Source: Streptomyces sp. Root431
GTDB taxonomy: Bacteria; Actinomycetota; Actinomycetes; Streptomycetales; Streptomycetaceae
Reading direction: 5' to 3'
Assembly: GCF_001426585.1 (NCBI RefSeq)
Contig: NZ_LMEI01000007.1
Location: 554,951-618,950 of the forward strand
DNA: 64,000 bases
Part shown: one piece after another, positions 17,697 to 26,579 of the stretch
How positions within the stretch are numbered: position 1 is the first letter of the stretch
How the letters are laid out: every line of letters begins with the position of its first letter
The notes under the pieces: generated by a model
Told to the model about the DNA's origin: nothing
Seen by the model: the letters and a program-made list of their open reading frames with translations, nothing else
Database searches by the model: none
Translations under genes and position numbers: made by a program

Positions 17697-19934
17697 TCAT
17701 TCCCGGACCCGCAGCAGCACCGTCGAGCGCGCGCCCACCGTGATCGTCCCGCCGCCCGCGTGGACCGTGCCCGGGGCGCGGGACTGGTCCTCGCGGGTGG
17801 TGTCGACGAGCAGTTCGTACGATTCCGCCCACGGCGGGCCCGGCAGCCGGAACTCCAGCGGTTCGGAGCCGGCGTGCAGGACGGCGAGGAAGCTGTCGTC
17901 GGTGACCTGCTCCCCGCGCTCGTCGCGGCCCGGGATGTCGCGGCCCGAGAGGTAGAGGCCGAGCGTCGCCGTCGGCGCGTACCAGTCCCGCTCGGTCATC
18001 TCGCCGCCGTCCGCGCCGAACCAGGCCAGGTCCCGCAGGCCGTCCGCGCCCTGCCGCCGCCCCGAGAAGAAGGCGCGGCGGCGCAGCACCGGGTGGCGGT
18101 GGCGCAGGGCGAGGAGCCGGCGGGTCAGGGCGAGGAGCTGGGCGCGGCCCGGGTCGTCCGGCAGCGACCAGTCGAGCCAGCCGATCTCGTTGTCCTGGCA
18201 GTACGCGTTGTTGTTGCCGCCCTGCGTGCGGCCCATCTCGTCGCCGGCGACGAGCATCGGGACCCCGGTGGAGAGGAGGAGCGTGGTGAGGAGGTTGCGG
18301 AGCTGGCGGAGGCGGAGCGCCTGGATCTCCGGGTCGTCCGTCTCGCCCTCCGTCCCGCAGTTCCAGGACCGGTTGTCGTGGGTGCCGTCCCGGTTGCCTT
18401 CGCCGTTGGCCTCGTTGTGCTTCCGCTCGTACGTGACGAGGTCCCGGAGCGTGAAGCCGTCGTGCGCGGTGACGAAGTTGACGGAGGCGTACGGTCGGCG
18501 CCCGCCCCACGCGTACAGGTCGCTGGAGCCGGAGAGCCGGTAGCCGAGGTCCCGTACGTCGGGCAGCGCGCCCCGCCAGAAGTCCCGGACGGCGTCCCGG
18601 TAGCGGTCGTTCCATTCGGTCCAGAGGGGAGGGAAGGCCCCGACCTGGTAGCCGCCGTTGCCGACGTCCCAGGGTTCGGCGATCAGCTTGACCCGGCGCA
18701 GGACCGGGTCCTGGGCGATGACCGCGAGGAACGGGGAGAGCATGTCGACGTCGTGCATCGAGCGGGCCAGGGCCGCCGCCAGGTCGAAGCGGAAGCCGTC
18801 CACGCCCATCTCCGTCACCCAGTAGCGGAGCGAGTCGGTGATGAGCCGCAGCACCTGCGGCTGCACGACGTGCAGCGTGTTGCCGCAGCCCGTGTAGTCG
18901 GCGTACCGGCGGGCGTCGGACTGGAGCCGGTAGTAGCCGCGGTTGTCGATGCCCTTGAGGGAGAGGGTGGGACCCAGCTCGCCCGCCTCCGCCGTGTGGT
19001 TGTAGACGACGTCGAGGATGACCTCGATGCCGGCCGCGTGCAGGGCCCGCACCATCTTCTTGAATTCGCCCACCTGCTGTCCCGTCGTCCCGGAGGACGA
19101 GTACCCGGCGTGCGGGGCGAAGTAGCCGAGGGAGTTGTAGCCCCAGTAGTTGCGCAGGCCGCGCCGCAGGAGGTGGTCCTCGTGGGCGAACTGGTGGACC
19201 GGCAGGAGCTCGACCGCCGTCACCCCGAGCCCCACGAGGTGCTCGATCGCCGCCGGGTGCGCGAGCCCCGCGTACGTGCCGCGGAGCCGTTCGGGGATGC
19301 CCGGGTGCTGCTGGGTGAAGCCCTTCACGTGCAGCTCGTAGATGACCGAGTCCTGCCAGGGCGTCTTGGGCCTGCGGTCGTCCGACCAGTCGTCGTCGTC
19401 GTGGACGACGACCCCCTTCGGGACGTACGGGGCGGAGTCCCGGTCGTCGCGGACGGTGTCGGCGACATGCTGCTGGGGCCAGTCCCGCACATGCCCGTAC
19501 ACCTCCGGCGGCAGGGCGAAGTCACCCTCCACGGCTCGGGCGTACGGGTCGAGGAGCAGCTTCGCCGGGTTCCAGCGGGCTCCCGTCCACGGGTCCCAGC
19601 GGCCGTGCACCCGGAAGCCGTACCGCTGTCCGGCGCCGATCCCGGGCACGAAGCCGTGCCAGATCTCGTGGGTCAGCTCGGTCAGCGGCAGCCGCAGCTC
19701 CGTACCGTCCTCGTCGAACAGGCACAGCTCCACGGCCTCCGCACCCCCCGCCCACAGGGCGAAGTTGGTGCCCGTCACCCCGCCCGGCCCGACCCGGCAG
19801 CGGGCTCCCAGGGGCGTCGGCGCCCCCGGCCACACCGGTGGGCGTGTCCTGTCGGTGCCGGGCTCCCTGCTCTCCGGCCCCGACCGTTCCAGGGCACGCT
19901 CCTGTACCGCCTCCTGCTCGGCTGCACTCGACAC
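17697..19934 (-). CDS. glgX: glycogen debranching enzyme (GH13 isoamylase type)
   Basis: 745 residues. An N-terminal CBM48 (GTNFALWAGGAEAVELCLFDEDG) precedes the GH13 barrel. The conserved regions are GVDGFRFDLA (nucleophile Asp), KLIAEPWDVG (acid/base Glu) and VNFVTAHDGFTLRDLV (third acidic residue and transition-state His). It hydrolyses alpha-1,6 branches left by phosphorylase. The frame is open to 20129, but that leader is Arg/Pro-rich. GTG 19934 has GGGAGG 7 nt upstream and gives a normal length, so I chose it. It is divergent from an L,D-transpeptidase gene. Confidence 0.92.
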   Translation of the reverse strand: MSSAAEQEAVQERALERSGPESREPGTDRTRPPVWPGAPTPLGARCRVGPGGVTGTNFALWAGGAEAVELCLFDEDGTELRLPLTELTHEIWHGFVPGIGAGQRYGFRVHGRWDPWTGARWNPAKLLLDPYARAVEGDFALPPEVYGHVRDWPQQHVADTVRDDRDSAPYVPKGVVVHDDDDWSDDRRPKTPWQDSVIYELHVKGFTQQHPGIPERLRGTYAGLAHPAAIEHLVGLGVTAVELLPVHQFAHEDHLLRRGLRNYWGYNSLGYFAPHAGYSSSGTTGQQVGEFKKMVRALHAAGIEVILDVVYNHTAEAGELGPTLSLKGIDNRGYYRLQSDARRYADYTGCGNTLHVVQPQVLRLITDSLRYWVTEMGVDGFRFDLAAALARSMHDVDMLSPFLAVIAQDPVLRRVKLIAEPWDVGNGGYQVGAFPPLWTEWNDRYRDAVRDFWRGALPDVRDLGYRLSGSSDLYAWGGRRPYASVNFVTAHDGFTLRDLVTYERKHNEANGEGNRDGTHDNRSWNCGTEGETDDPEIQALRLRQLRNLLTTLLLSTGVPMLVAGDEMGRTQGGNNNAYCQDNEIGWLDWSLPDDPGRAQLLALTRRLLALRHRHPVLRRRAFFSGRRQGADGLRDLAWFGADGGEMTERDWYAPTATLGLYLSGRDIPGRDERGEQVTDDSFLAVLHAGSEPLEFRLPGPPWAESYELLVDTTREDQSRAPGTVHAGGGTITVGARSTVLLRVRE

Positions 19935-19982
19935 CGTCCGGCCTCCCGCGGCTCGTGGGGCTCGTGGGGCCCGCATCCGGGG

Positions 19983-20008
19983 GAGCGGCGGCGTCCCGGC
20001 CGCCGCTC
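19983..20008 (+). other. perfect hairpin in the glgX/L,D-transpeptidase divergent gap
   Basis: GAGCGGCGGC (19983-19992) pairs perfectly with GCCGCCGCTC (19999-20008) and is followed on the + strand by TTTCCC. In a divergent intergenic region it would sit in a 5' leader or act as an attenuator or insulator. Confidence 0.45.
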
Positions 20009-20104
20009 TTTCCCGTCGTCCTCCCTGTTCTGCCCGCACGGCCGTGCTCCCAACATGGCCCGCACGCACGTTTCCCCTGGAGGGGGGCTGTCGTTGGGCC
20101 GAGC

Positions 20105-21322
20105 GTGAATCGTGTATGGAAGCGGGCAAGGTACGCCCTGGCGGTGGCGGGACTGATGGCGGGCCTCGCGGGCTGCACAGGAGCGGACGGCGAAGGCGGC
20201 ATCGACATCTCCCTGCCGGGCAAGGCGCGGGCCCCCGGGGATGTCATCCGGGTGAGTCCGGAGGACGGCAGTCGGGGGGTGCCGGCCGGGGGTCCCGTAG
20301 AGGTACGGGTGGACAGCGGGCGGCTCGAACGGGTGACGGTCGTCCAGGTCGAGGACGCCCAGCGGACCCGGGTCGCCGGGGAGATCTCCGCGGACGGGCT
20401 GCGGTGGCGGCCCCGGGCCGACGCCCGGCTCGCGCTGGCCGCCAAGTACAGCGTGGACGCCGTCGCGCTCGACGCCCACGGTCGCCGCTCCGCCCGGCAC
20501 ACCACCTTCACGACCGTGGTGCCGGAGAGCCGGTTCATCGGCTACTTCAAGCCGGAGAACCGTTCCACTGTCGGCACCGGAATGATCGTCTCCTTCTCCT
20601 TCAACCGGCCCATCGAGAACCGGGACGAGGTCGAGAAGGCCATCCGGATCACCTCCGACCCGCCGGTCGAGGTCGTCGGCCACTGGTTCGGGAAGGAGCG
20701 GCTCGACTTCCGGCCCGCCGCGTACTGGCGGCCGGGGACGGAGGTCGGCGTGGAGCTCGACCTCCGCGACGTCGAGGGCGCGCCGGGCGTGTACGGCATC
20801 CAGCGCAAGAAGGTCGGCTTCACCGTCGGCCGCTCCCAGGTCTCCCTGGTCGACGCCGCCGCGCACACCATGGAGGTCCGCAGGAACGGCGAGGTCCTCG
20901 CGACCGTGCCGATCACCGCGGGCGCGCCGAAGACCACCACGTACAACGGGAAGATGGTCGTCACGGAGCTGTACGACGTGACGCGGATGGACGGGCGGAC
21001 GGTCGGCTTCGGCGGCGAGTACGACATCAAGGACGTCCCGCACGCGATGCGGCTCACCGAGTCGGGGACCTTCCTGCACGGCAACTACTGGGCCTCGGCC
21101 GACACGTTCGGCTCGGCGAACGTCAGTCACGGCTGCGTGGGGCTGCGGGACGAGAAGGGCGGCAGCGCGGACTCGCCGGCGGGCTGGTTCTTCGAGCGGA
21201 CGCTCATCGGCGACGTGGTGGAAGTGGTCAACTCGCGTGACCGGAAGGTCGCTCCCGACAACGGGCTCGGAGGGTGGAACATGGACTGGACCCAGTGGAA
21301 GGCCGGTTCGGCGCTGCGCTGA
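20105..21322 (+). CDS. L,D-transpeptidase lipoprotein (Ig-like domain + YkuD)
   Basis: 405 residues. A short signal peptide ends in the lipobox LAGC with lipidated C24. The middle contains the Ig-like domain typical of actinobacterial Ldts (VIRVSPEDGSRGVPAGGPVEV onwards) and the C-terminus is a YkuD domain. The catalytic motif is HGNYWASADTFGSANVSHGC with nucleophile C344. It is predicted to make 3-3 cross-links in peptidoglycan outside the membrane. It is paralogous to the next gene, with the same architecture and catalytic spacing. The frame is open upstream to 19838, but the GTG at 20105 directly precedes the signal peptide. Confidence 0.92.
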   Translation: MNRVWKRARYALAVAGLMAGLAGCTGADGEGGIDISLPGKARAPGDVIRVSPEDGSRGVPAGGPVEVRVDSGRLERVTVVQVEDAQRTRVAGEISADGLRWRPRADARLALAAKYSVDAVALDAHGRRSARHTTFTTVVPESRFIGYFKPENRSTVGTGMIVSFSFNRPIENRDEVEKAIRITSDPPVEVVGHWFGKERLDFRPAAYWRPGTEVGVELDLRDVEGAPGVYGIQRKKVGFTVGRSQVSLVDAAAHTMEVRRNGEVLATVPITAGAPKTTTYNGKMVVTELYDVTRMDGRTVGFGGEYDIKDVPHAMRLTESGTFLHGNYWASADTFGSANVSHGCVGLRDEKGGSADSPAGWFFERTLIGDVVEVVNSRDRKVAPDNGLGGWNMDWTQWKAGSALR

Positions 21323-21399
21323 GCCCCCTCTCGCGTCCCCCTCGCGCCCCTCCCGCCACCCGGGCCGTCACCTCGGTGCTTTAGCACGTCGATCGGGAC

Positions 21400-21424
21400 G
21401 GAACGGTGACATTCACGAGGATCT
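21400..21424 (+). promoter_or_regulatory. possible ECF (SigE-like) promoter before the second L,D-transpeptidase
   Basis: GGAAC at 21400-21404 and TCT at 21422-21424, 17 nt apart, about 100 nt upstream of the GTG at 21527. This resembles promoters of the envelope-stress sigma factor. Cell-wall cross-linkers are plausible members, but the match is short and I rate it weakly. Confidence 0.2.
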
Positions 21425-21526
21425 TTCGTGTCCTGCGGTGTGATTATCTAGCGCCGTGTGCGCGAGCGGATGCGCACGGGGGTGGGGCCGTGGCGTTGCC
21501 CGGCCGTGTGAGGGGAGAAGACCACA

Positions 21527-22795
21527 GTGAACGGGCAGCCGATATCGGGGGCATCGGTAGGAGCGAATGGCCGGCGCGGCCGACGACGCGGGGGCGTCCG
21601 TCTGCAGGCGCTGGCCGCGGGGGCGCTGCTCATCGTCCTCACCGCCTGCGGCGGTGGAGAGACGGCCACCGGCGGTGGCAAGGGGGGCCAGGACCCGGCG
21701 TCGCAGGGGAGCGGCAAGCCGGAGAACGCCGCCTCGCAGGCGGTCGTGACGATCCTTCCGAAGGACGGCGCCGACTCGGTCGCCACCAGCGGGGCCCTCA
21801 AGGTCTCCGCCGAGCAGGGCAAGCTGACCACGGTCGAGGTCGCCGACTCCAAGGGCGCCGCGGTCGAGGGCAAGATCGCGGCGGACGGTGCCAGCTGGGC
21901 GCCCACCGCCCACCTGTCCGCGGGGACCCAGTACAAGGTCCACGCGATCGCGAAGGACGCCGAGGGCCGCGAGTCGGCGAAGGACACCACCTTCACCACG
22001 CTGGTCCCGAAGAACACCTTCATCGGCCACTACACGCCGGAGGACGGCGCGACCGTCGGTGTCGGCATGCCGGTGTCCATCAACTTCACCCGGGGCATCA
22101 CCGACCCGGACGCCGTCGAGAAGGCCATCAAGGTGACGGCCGAGCCGGCCGTGGAGATCGAGGGGCACTGGTTCGGCAACGACCGCCTCGACTTCCGCCC
22201 CGAGGAGTACTGGGCCGCGGGCACCAAGGTGACCGTGCACCTCAACCTGGACGGTGTCGAAGGCCGCCCGGGCGTCTACGGCAAGCAGAAGAAGACCGTC
22301 ACCTTCACCATCGGCCGCCGTCAGGTCTCCACCGTCGACGCGAGCGCCAAGACGATGAAGATCGAGCGGGACGGCAAGATCATCAAGACGCTGCCGATCA
22401 CCGCGGGCGCCCCGTCGACGACCACGTACAACGGTGAGATGGTCATCAGCGAGAAGTACAAGGTGACCCGGATGAACGGCGCCACGGTCGGCTTCGGTGG
22501 CGAGTACGACATCAAGGACGTCCCGCACGCGATGCGTCTGTCCACCTCGGGCACCTTCGTGCACGGCAACTACTGGGCCCCGAAGAGCACCTTCGGCTCC
22601 TCGAACGTCAGCCACGGCTGCGTCGGTCTGTCGGACACGCGCGGCGCGGGCGACAGCTCGACCCCGGCCGCCTGGTTCTTCGACCGCTCGATCATCGGTG
22701 ACGTGATCGTCGTGAAGAACTCCAAGGACAAGCAGATCCAGCCGGAGAACGGCCTCAACGGCTGGAACATGTCGTGGTCGGAGTGGACCGCCTAG
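21527..22795 (+). CDS. L,D-transpeptidase lipoprotein, second tandem copy
   Basis: 422 residues. An Arg-rich N-terminus leads to a signal peptide ending in LTAC (lipid-modified C41), a Gly/Ser-rich linker, Ig-like domains and a YkuD domain. The motif HGNYWAPKSTFGSSNVSHGC carries nucleophile C365. It is closely related to the gene at 20105 (shared GEYDIKDVPHAMRL and SFNRPIENRD/NFTRGITDPD-like blocks), so the pair is a tandem duplication, here without operon-like overlap (204-nt gap). GTG start with GGGGAGAAG upstream. It is predicted to remodel peptidoglycan on the outer face of the membrane. Confidence 0.93.
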   Translation: MNGQPISGASVGANGRRGRRRGGVRLQALAAGALLIVLTACGGGETATGGGKGGQDPASQGSGKPENAASQAVVTILPKDGADSVATSGALKVSAEQGKLTTVEVADSKGAAVEGKIAADGASWAPTAHLSAGTQYKVHAIAKDAEGRESAKDTTFTTLVPKNTFIGHYTPEDGATVGVGMPVSINFTRGITDPDAVEKAIKVTAEPAVEIEGHWFGNDRLDFRPEEYWAAGTKVTVHLNLDGVEGRPGVYGKQKKTVTFTIGRRQVSTVDASAKTMKIERDGKIIKTLPITAGAPSTTTYNGEMVISEKYKVTRMNGATVGFGGEYDIKDVPHAMRLSTSGTFVHGNYWAPKSTFGSSNVSHGCVGLSDTRGAGDSSTPAAWFFDRSIIGDVIVVKNSKDKQIQPENGLNGWNMSWSEWTA

Positions 22796-22817
22796 TCCGC
22801 GTCCGCAGGTCATGAGA

Positions 22818-22852
22818 GGGGCCCGGTGCTGTGACAAACGGCACCGGGTCCC
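22818..22852 (+). terminator. terminator of the second L,D-transpeptidase gene
   Basis: GGGGCCCGGTGC (22818-22829) pairs with GCACCGGGTCCC (22841-22852), one G-U pair, followed by TTCGCGTT, 22 nt after the stop. Confidence 0.75.
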
Positions 22853-22882
22853 TTCGCGTTAACGCCTACTAACCTTCGTTCC

Positions 22883-23650
22883 ATGACTGTGAACCTCGAA
22901 GTCGCCGATGGCGTCGGCACGATCCGCCTCGACCGCCCCCCGATGAACGCCCTCGACATCGCCACCCAGGACCGGCTGCGCGAGCTGGCCCAGGAGGCGA
23001 CCGACCGCGACGACGTGCGGGCCGTGATCCTCTACGGCGGCGAGAAGGTGTTCGCGGCCGGCGCGGACATCAAGGAGATGCAGGTCATGGACCACGTGGC
23101 CATGGTCAAGCGCTCGCGCGCCCTCCAGGACTCCTTCACCGCGATCGCCCGCATCCCCAAGCCCGTCGTCGCCGCCGTCACCGGCTACGCGCTCGGTGGC
23201 GGATGCGAGCTCGCGCTCTGCGCCGACTACCGGATCGCCGCCGACAACGCGAAGCTGGGCCAGCCGGAGATCCTGCTCGGCCTGATCCCCGGCGCGGGCG
23301 GCACGCAGCGCCTCTCCCGGCTGATCGGCCCCTCCCGCGCCAAGGACCTCATCTTCACCGGCCGCATGGTGAAGGCGGACGAGGCCCTCACCCTCGGCCT
23401 GGTCGACCGGGTCGTCCCGGCCGCCGAGGTGTACGAGCAGGCGCACGCCTGGGCCGCGAAGCTGGCGCAGGGTCCCGCGGTCGCCCTGCGGGCCGCGAAG
23501 GAGGCGGTCGACCAGGGTCTGGAGGCCGACATCGACACCGGCCTCGCCATCGAACGCACCTGGTTCGCCGGGCTGTTCGCCACCGCGGACCGCGAGAACG
23601 GCATGCGTAGCTTCGTCGAGGAGGGTCCCGGCAAGGCGAAGTTCGCCTGA
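22883..23650 (+). CDS. enoyl-CoA hydratase/isomerase family protein
   Basis: 255-residue crotonase-fold enzyme. The oxyanion-hole segment FAAGADIKEM is near 56-65. GYALGGGCELALCAD supplies the first catalytic Glu and GQPEILLGLIPGAGGTQRL the second, so true hydratase activity on trans-2-enoyl-CoA is likely. It acts in fatty-acid or branched-chain amino acid degradation in the cytoplasm. It is monocistronic, with the terminator of the preceding gene just upstream. Confidence 0.9.
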   Translation: MTVNLEVADGVGTIRLDRPPMNALDIATQDRLRELAQEATDRDDVRAVILYGGEKVFAAGADIKEMQVMDHVAMVKRSRALQDSFTAIARIPKPVVAAVTGYALGGGCELALCADYRIAADNAKLGQPEILLGLIPGAGGTQRLSRLIGPSRAKDLIFTGRMVKADEALTLGLVDRVVPAAEVYEQAHAWAAKLAQGPAVALRAAKEAVDQGLEADIDTGLAIERTWFAGLFATADRENGMRSFVEEGPGKAKFA

Positions 23651-23720
23651 GCCGTGTCCGAGGGGGCCGATTCCACCGGAACGGCCCCCGCGGACGGCTT
23701 CGTGCGGCCATGATGGGGGC

Positions 23721-24227
23721 ATGGCGGGCCTGGAGGGTACGGAGCAACCGTGGCAGCGCGGAAGCGCCGCCGCCGCGCGGTGGTCACCGGCCGTGGACGA
23801 CGAACAGGTCGCCTGCGTACTGGAGTTGTACGGCAACCCGGCGGACGAGGACGTGGTGCTGCCGTCCCGCCCCGAGTCCGCGTGGGTGGCCCGCCGGCTC
23901 ACGCAGGGCGTGGTCCTGCGCCAGTGGGGGCTCGGCCCGCAGATCGCCGAGCACGCGGTGCTGCTCGTCTCGGAGCTCGTCGGCAACGCCGTCCGGCACA
24001 CCGGCGCCCGGTCCTTCAGGCTGCGGCTGCACCGGCGGCGCGGGTGGATCCGGATCGAGGTCCGCGACCCGTCGCGGGGGCTGCCCTGTCTGATGCCGGT
24101 GAGCGAGCTCGACACGAGCGGCCGCGGCCTCTTCCTCGTCGACAAGCTCTCCGACCGCTGGGGTGTGGACCTCGCGCCGCGCGGCAAGACGACCTGGTTC
24201 GAGATGCGGGTCGCCGACCGCGCCTGA
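23721..24227 (+). CDS. ATP-binding protein, anti-sigma-factor/RsbW-like HATPase_c_2
   Basis: 168 residues with a GHKL ATPase fold. The N-box is VLLVSELVGNAVRHTG (near 76-91). EVRDPSRG provides the D of the G1 box, and SGRGLFLVDKLSDRWGV forms the G2/lid segment. Streptomyces encodes dozens of these. Characterised ones are serine kinases or binding partners of anti-anti-sigma factors. No partner gene is next to it, so the sigma factor it may control is not evident. A hairpin terminator follows at 24254. Confidence 0.85.
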   Translation: MAGLEGTEQPWQRGSAAAARWSPAVDDEQVACVLELYGNPADEDVVLPSRPESAWVARRLTQGVVLRQWGLGPQIAEHAVLLVSELVGNAVRHTGARSFRLRLHRRRGWIRIEVRDPSRGLPCLMPVSELDTSGRGLFLVDKLSDRWGVDLAPRGKTTWFEMRVADRA

Positions 24228-24253
24228 GGATTCCCCTGGCATGCCTCCGGGTG

Positions 24254-24300
24254 CACGAAAGCCCCCGTCCGCCGCTGTGGGGCGCCTGGGGGCTCTCGTG
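24254..24300 (+). terminator. terminator after the ATP-binding protein gene
   Basis: CACGAAAGCCCCC (24254-24266) pairs with GGGGGCTCTCGTG (24288-24300) with one mismatch, 26 nt after the stop. Confidence 0.7.
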
Positions 24301-24621
24301 TGATGCGCCGTGGACGGGGGGGTGTATCCACGGCTGCTATGTCGACCTGGCCCGGGTCAATGGGGGTCGTGTCTCCGACTATGGCAGACGGGAGGCCTCG
24401 CCGCCAAAAGTCCCTACCGGGACAGAGTCGGGCAAATGGGGATTGATCGTCTATGAATCATTGGTGACCTGCGGCACTCGCCTTGCAAACATTGAATGGC
24501 TATGCGGTTCATCGATTGTTTCCCCGGCCCGTCCGCATGGTGGACGCCCCGGGGGAGGCCGCAAACGTCCTGAATCGGCCTAATCATCACGATTCGGTCG
24601 ACATCCTTCTTTACTGGTCGG
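24301..24621. promoter_or_regulatory. gene-free, relatively AT-rich upstream region with inverted repeat
   Basis: About 320 bases without a credible gene, noticeably richer in A/T than the surroundings. It holds GAATCG (24572-24577) and CGATTC (24590-24595) as inverted arms, 27 bp before the deacetylase GTG, and a small GTCCC/GGGAC hairpin near 24410. It is probably the promoter and operator of the deacetylase-propeller operon. No clear -35/-10 pair can be assigned. Confidence 0.4.
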
Positions 24622-25395
24622 GTGAAGCCGACCGACCGCCGCGGCGTCCTCCGGACGGGCGCGGCCGCCGCCCTCGCGGGAGCCCTCGCCACCGCCTGCG
24701 GTACGGAGCCCCGCCCGGCCCCCGCCGCCCGCCGCCCCGGCACGGCGCCCGCCGCCGCCCCGGTCGCCGCCCCCGCCCCGCGCCGCTTCCCCGGCCGGCC
24801 CGCCGAGATCGACCACGGCCCCCGCGACCGGCCCCGGGTCGCCCTCACCTTCCACGGCCAGGGCGACCCCGCCCTCGCCCGCACCCTCCTCGGCCAGGCG
24901 GAGAAGGCCGGCGCCCGCGTCACCGTCCTCGCCGTCGGCTCCTGGCTCGACGAACACCCCGGCATGGCCCGCCGCATCCTCGACGGCGGACACGACCTCG
25001 GCAACCACACCCAGCACCACACCGACATCAACGCCATGACCGAGACCGAGGCCCACGCGGAGATCGAGGCCTGCGCCACCCGCCTGCGCCGCCTCACCGG
25101 CTCCGTCGGCACCTGGTTCCGGCCCTCCCGGACGCAGCACGCCGCCCCCGCGGTCCTGCGCGCCGCCCGACGCGCCGGATACCCGCACGCCCTCTCGTAC
25201 GACGTCGACTCCCTCGACTTCACCTCGCCCGGCGCCGCCGCGATCGTCCGCAACGTCACCGGTTCCGTCCGGCCCGGATCGGTCGTCAGCCTGCACTTCG
25301 GCTACCCGGACACCGCCGCCGCGCTGCCCCTCCTCCTCGCCGACCTCGGCCGCCGCGGACTGCGCGCGGTCACCACCACGGAGCTGCTGACCTGA
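24622..25395 (+). CDS. polysaccharide deacetylase-like lipoprotein with altered catalytic motif
   Basis: 257 residues. A twin-arginine-like leader (DRRGVLRTGAAAALAG) ends in the lipobox LATAC (C26). Then comes an Ala/Pro linker and a NodB fold. Motif 1 is TFHGQGDP, whereas active NodB enzymes have TFDDGP, so the usual catalytic base is displaced. Motif 2 is intact (GNHTQHH metal-binding histidines), as is the C-terminal LHFG histidine. The arginine motif reads FRPSRTQ. It may be a divergent esterase or deacetylase, or act mainly as a binder. Its stop overlaps the next start (TGATG), so the two are cotranslated. Confidence 0.8.
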   Translation: MKPTDRRGVLRTGAAAALAGALATACGTEPRPAPAARRPGTAPAAAPVAAPAPRRFPGRPAEIDHGPRDRPRVALTFHGQGDPALARTLLGQAEKAGARVTVLAVGSWLDEHPGMARRILDGGHDLGNHTQHHTDINAMTETEAHAEIEACATRLRRLTGSVGTWFRPSRTQHAAPAVLRAARRAGYPHALSYDVDSLDFTSPGAAAIVRNVTGSVRPGSVVSLHFGYPDTAAALPLLLADLGRRGLRAVTTTELLT

Positions 25396-26579
25396 TGGCA
25401 CACCACACCGGACGAAGCGCGGCCCTCCTCGCCGCCGCCCTCCTCGTCACCCTCGCGGGCTGCGGCGGCGGGAACCAGGCCGAGAACGGCGCCACCGGGG
25501 TCAAGAAGGCCGCCGCCCCCGCCGTGCCCAAGCCGGCCGCGGCGCCCGCCGGACTCCCCGGCATGCCACCGCTCCTCGACCCCGACGACGTCTACGCCGC
25601 CGACCGGCCGAACAAGCTCTCACCGGTCGTCAGGAACTTCCCCTCCCGGGTCTACGTCCCCAACACCACCTCCAACACCGTCTCGGTCATCGACCCCGCC
25701 ACCTACCAGGTCATCGAGACCATCCCCGTCGGCAACCAGCCCCAGCACGTCGTGCCCTCCTGGGACATGAAGACCCTCTGGGTCAACAACAACCGCGGCC
25801 ACACCCTCACCCCCATCGACCCCGCCACCGGCATCGCGGGCAAGCCGGTCGAGGTCCACGACCCGTACAACCTCTACTTCACGCCCAACGGCAAGTACGC
25901 CGTCGTCATGGCCTCGCTCGACCGCGAACTCGTCTTCCGCGACCCCCACACCATGGAGCGGAAGAAGACCGTCCCCGTGAGCTGCTACGGCGTCAACCAC
26001 GCCGATTTCTCCGCCGACGGACGGTACTTCGTCGTCTCCTGCGAGTTCTCCGGCGAACTGCTCAAGGTCGACACCGAGAAGATGGAGGTCATCGGCCAGC
26101 AGAAACTGCCCTTCCAGGGCGCCATGCCGCAGGACGTGAAGATCTCCCCGGACGGCAAGACCTTCTACGTCGCCGACATGATGGCCCACGGCATGTGGGT
26201 CCTCGACGGCGAGAAGTTCACCACCCCGACCCTGCTCCCCACCGGCAAGGGCGCCCACGGCCTCTACGTCAGCCGGGACTCGCGCGAGATGTACGTCCCC
26301 AACCGCGGCGAGGGCTCGGTCTCCGTCTTCGACTTCGCGAAGAACAAGCTCACCAAGAAGTGGTGGCTCCCGGACGGCGGCTCCCCCGACATGGGCGGCG
26401 TCTCCGCCGACGGCAAGGTGCTGTGGCTGTCCGGACGCTACGACTCCGAGGTCTACGCGATCGACACCGCCAGCGGCAAGCAGCTCGCCCGCATCCCCGT
26501 CGGCGGCGGCCCCCACGGCCTCGCGGTCTACCCCCAGCCCGGCCGCTACTCCCTCGGTCACACCGGCATCTTCAGATAG
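25395..26579 (+). CDS. YVTN/cytochrome-d1-like beta-propeller lipoprotein
   Basis: 394 residues. The lipobox LAGC is at C23, followed by a linker. Repeated blades begin RVYVPNTTSNTVSVIDPATYQVIETIPVGNQP and continue with ...FSADGRYFVVS..., ISPDGKTFYVAD, MYVPNRGEGSVSVFD and VYAIDTASGKQLARIPVGGGPHGLAV. This is a surface-anchored seven-blade propeller. Two Cys near the centre (VSCYGVNHADF, FVVSCEF) face a His and could bind metal or form a disulfide. Its ATG overlaps the stop of the deacetylase-like gene. Binding or scaffolding is inferred; no enzymatic residues are recognised. Confidence 0.85.
   Translation: MAHHTGRSAALLAAALLVTLAGCGGGNQAENGATGVKKAAAPAVPKPAAAPAGLPGMPPLLDPDDVYAADRPNKLSPVVRNFPSRVYVPNTTSNTVSVIDPATYQVIETIPVGNQPQHVVPSWDMKTLWVNNNRGHTLTPIDPATGIAGKPVEVHDPYNLYFTPNGKYAVVMASLDRELVFRDPHTMERKKTVPVSCYGVNHADFSADGRYFVVSCEFSGELLKVDTEKMEVIGQQKLPFQGAMPQDVKISPDGKTFYVADMMAHGMWVLDGEKFTTPTLLPTGKGAHGLYVSRDSREMYVPNRGEGSVSVFDFAKNKLTKKWWLPDGGSPDMGGVSADGKVLWLSGRYDSEVYAIDTASGKQLARIPVGGGPHGLAVYPQPGRYSLGHTGIFR

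Noticed and set aside
4229..19934. A contiguous glycogen operon
   Set aside because: glgP and glgX are both present but on opposite strands and about 11 kb apart, with unrelated genes between. No glgB, treS or pep2-type gene is seen.
15738..20108. 1456-residue + strand frame opposite the ABC and glgX genes
   Set aside because: Reads through the antisense of three well-supported genes with Arg/Gly/Ala-rich sequence; no start signal or domain.
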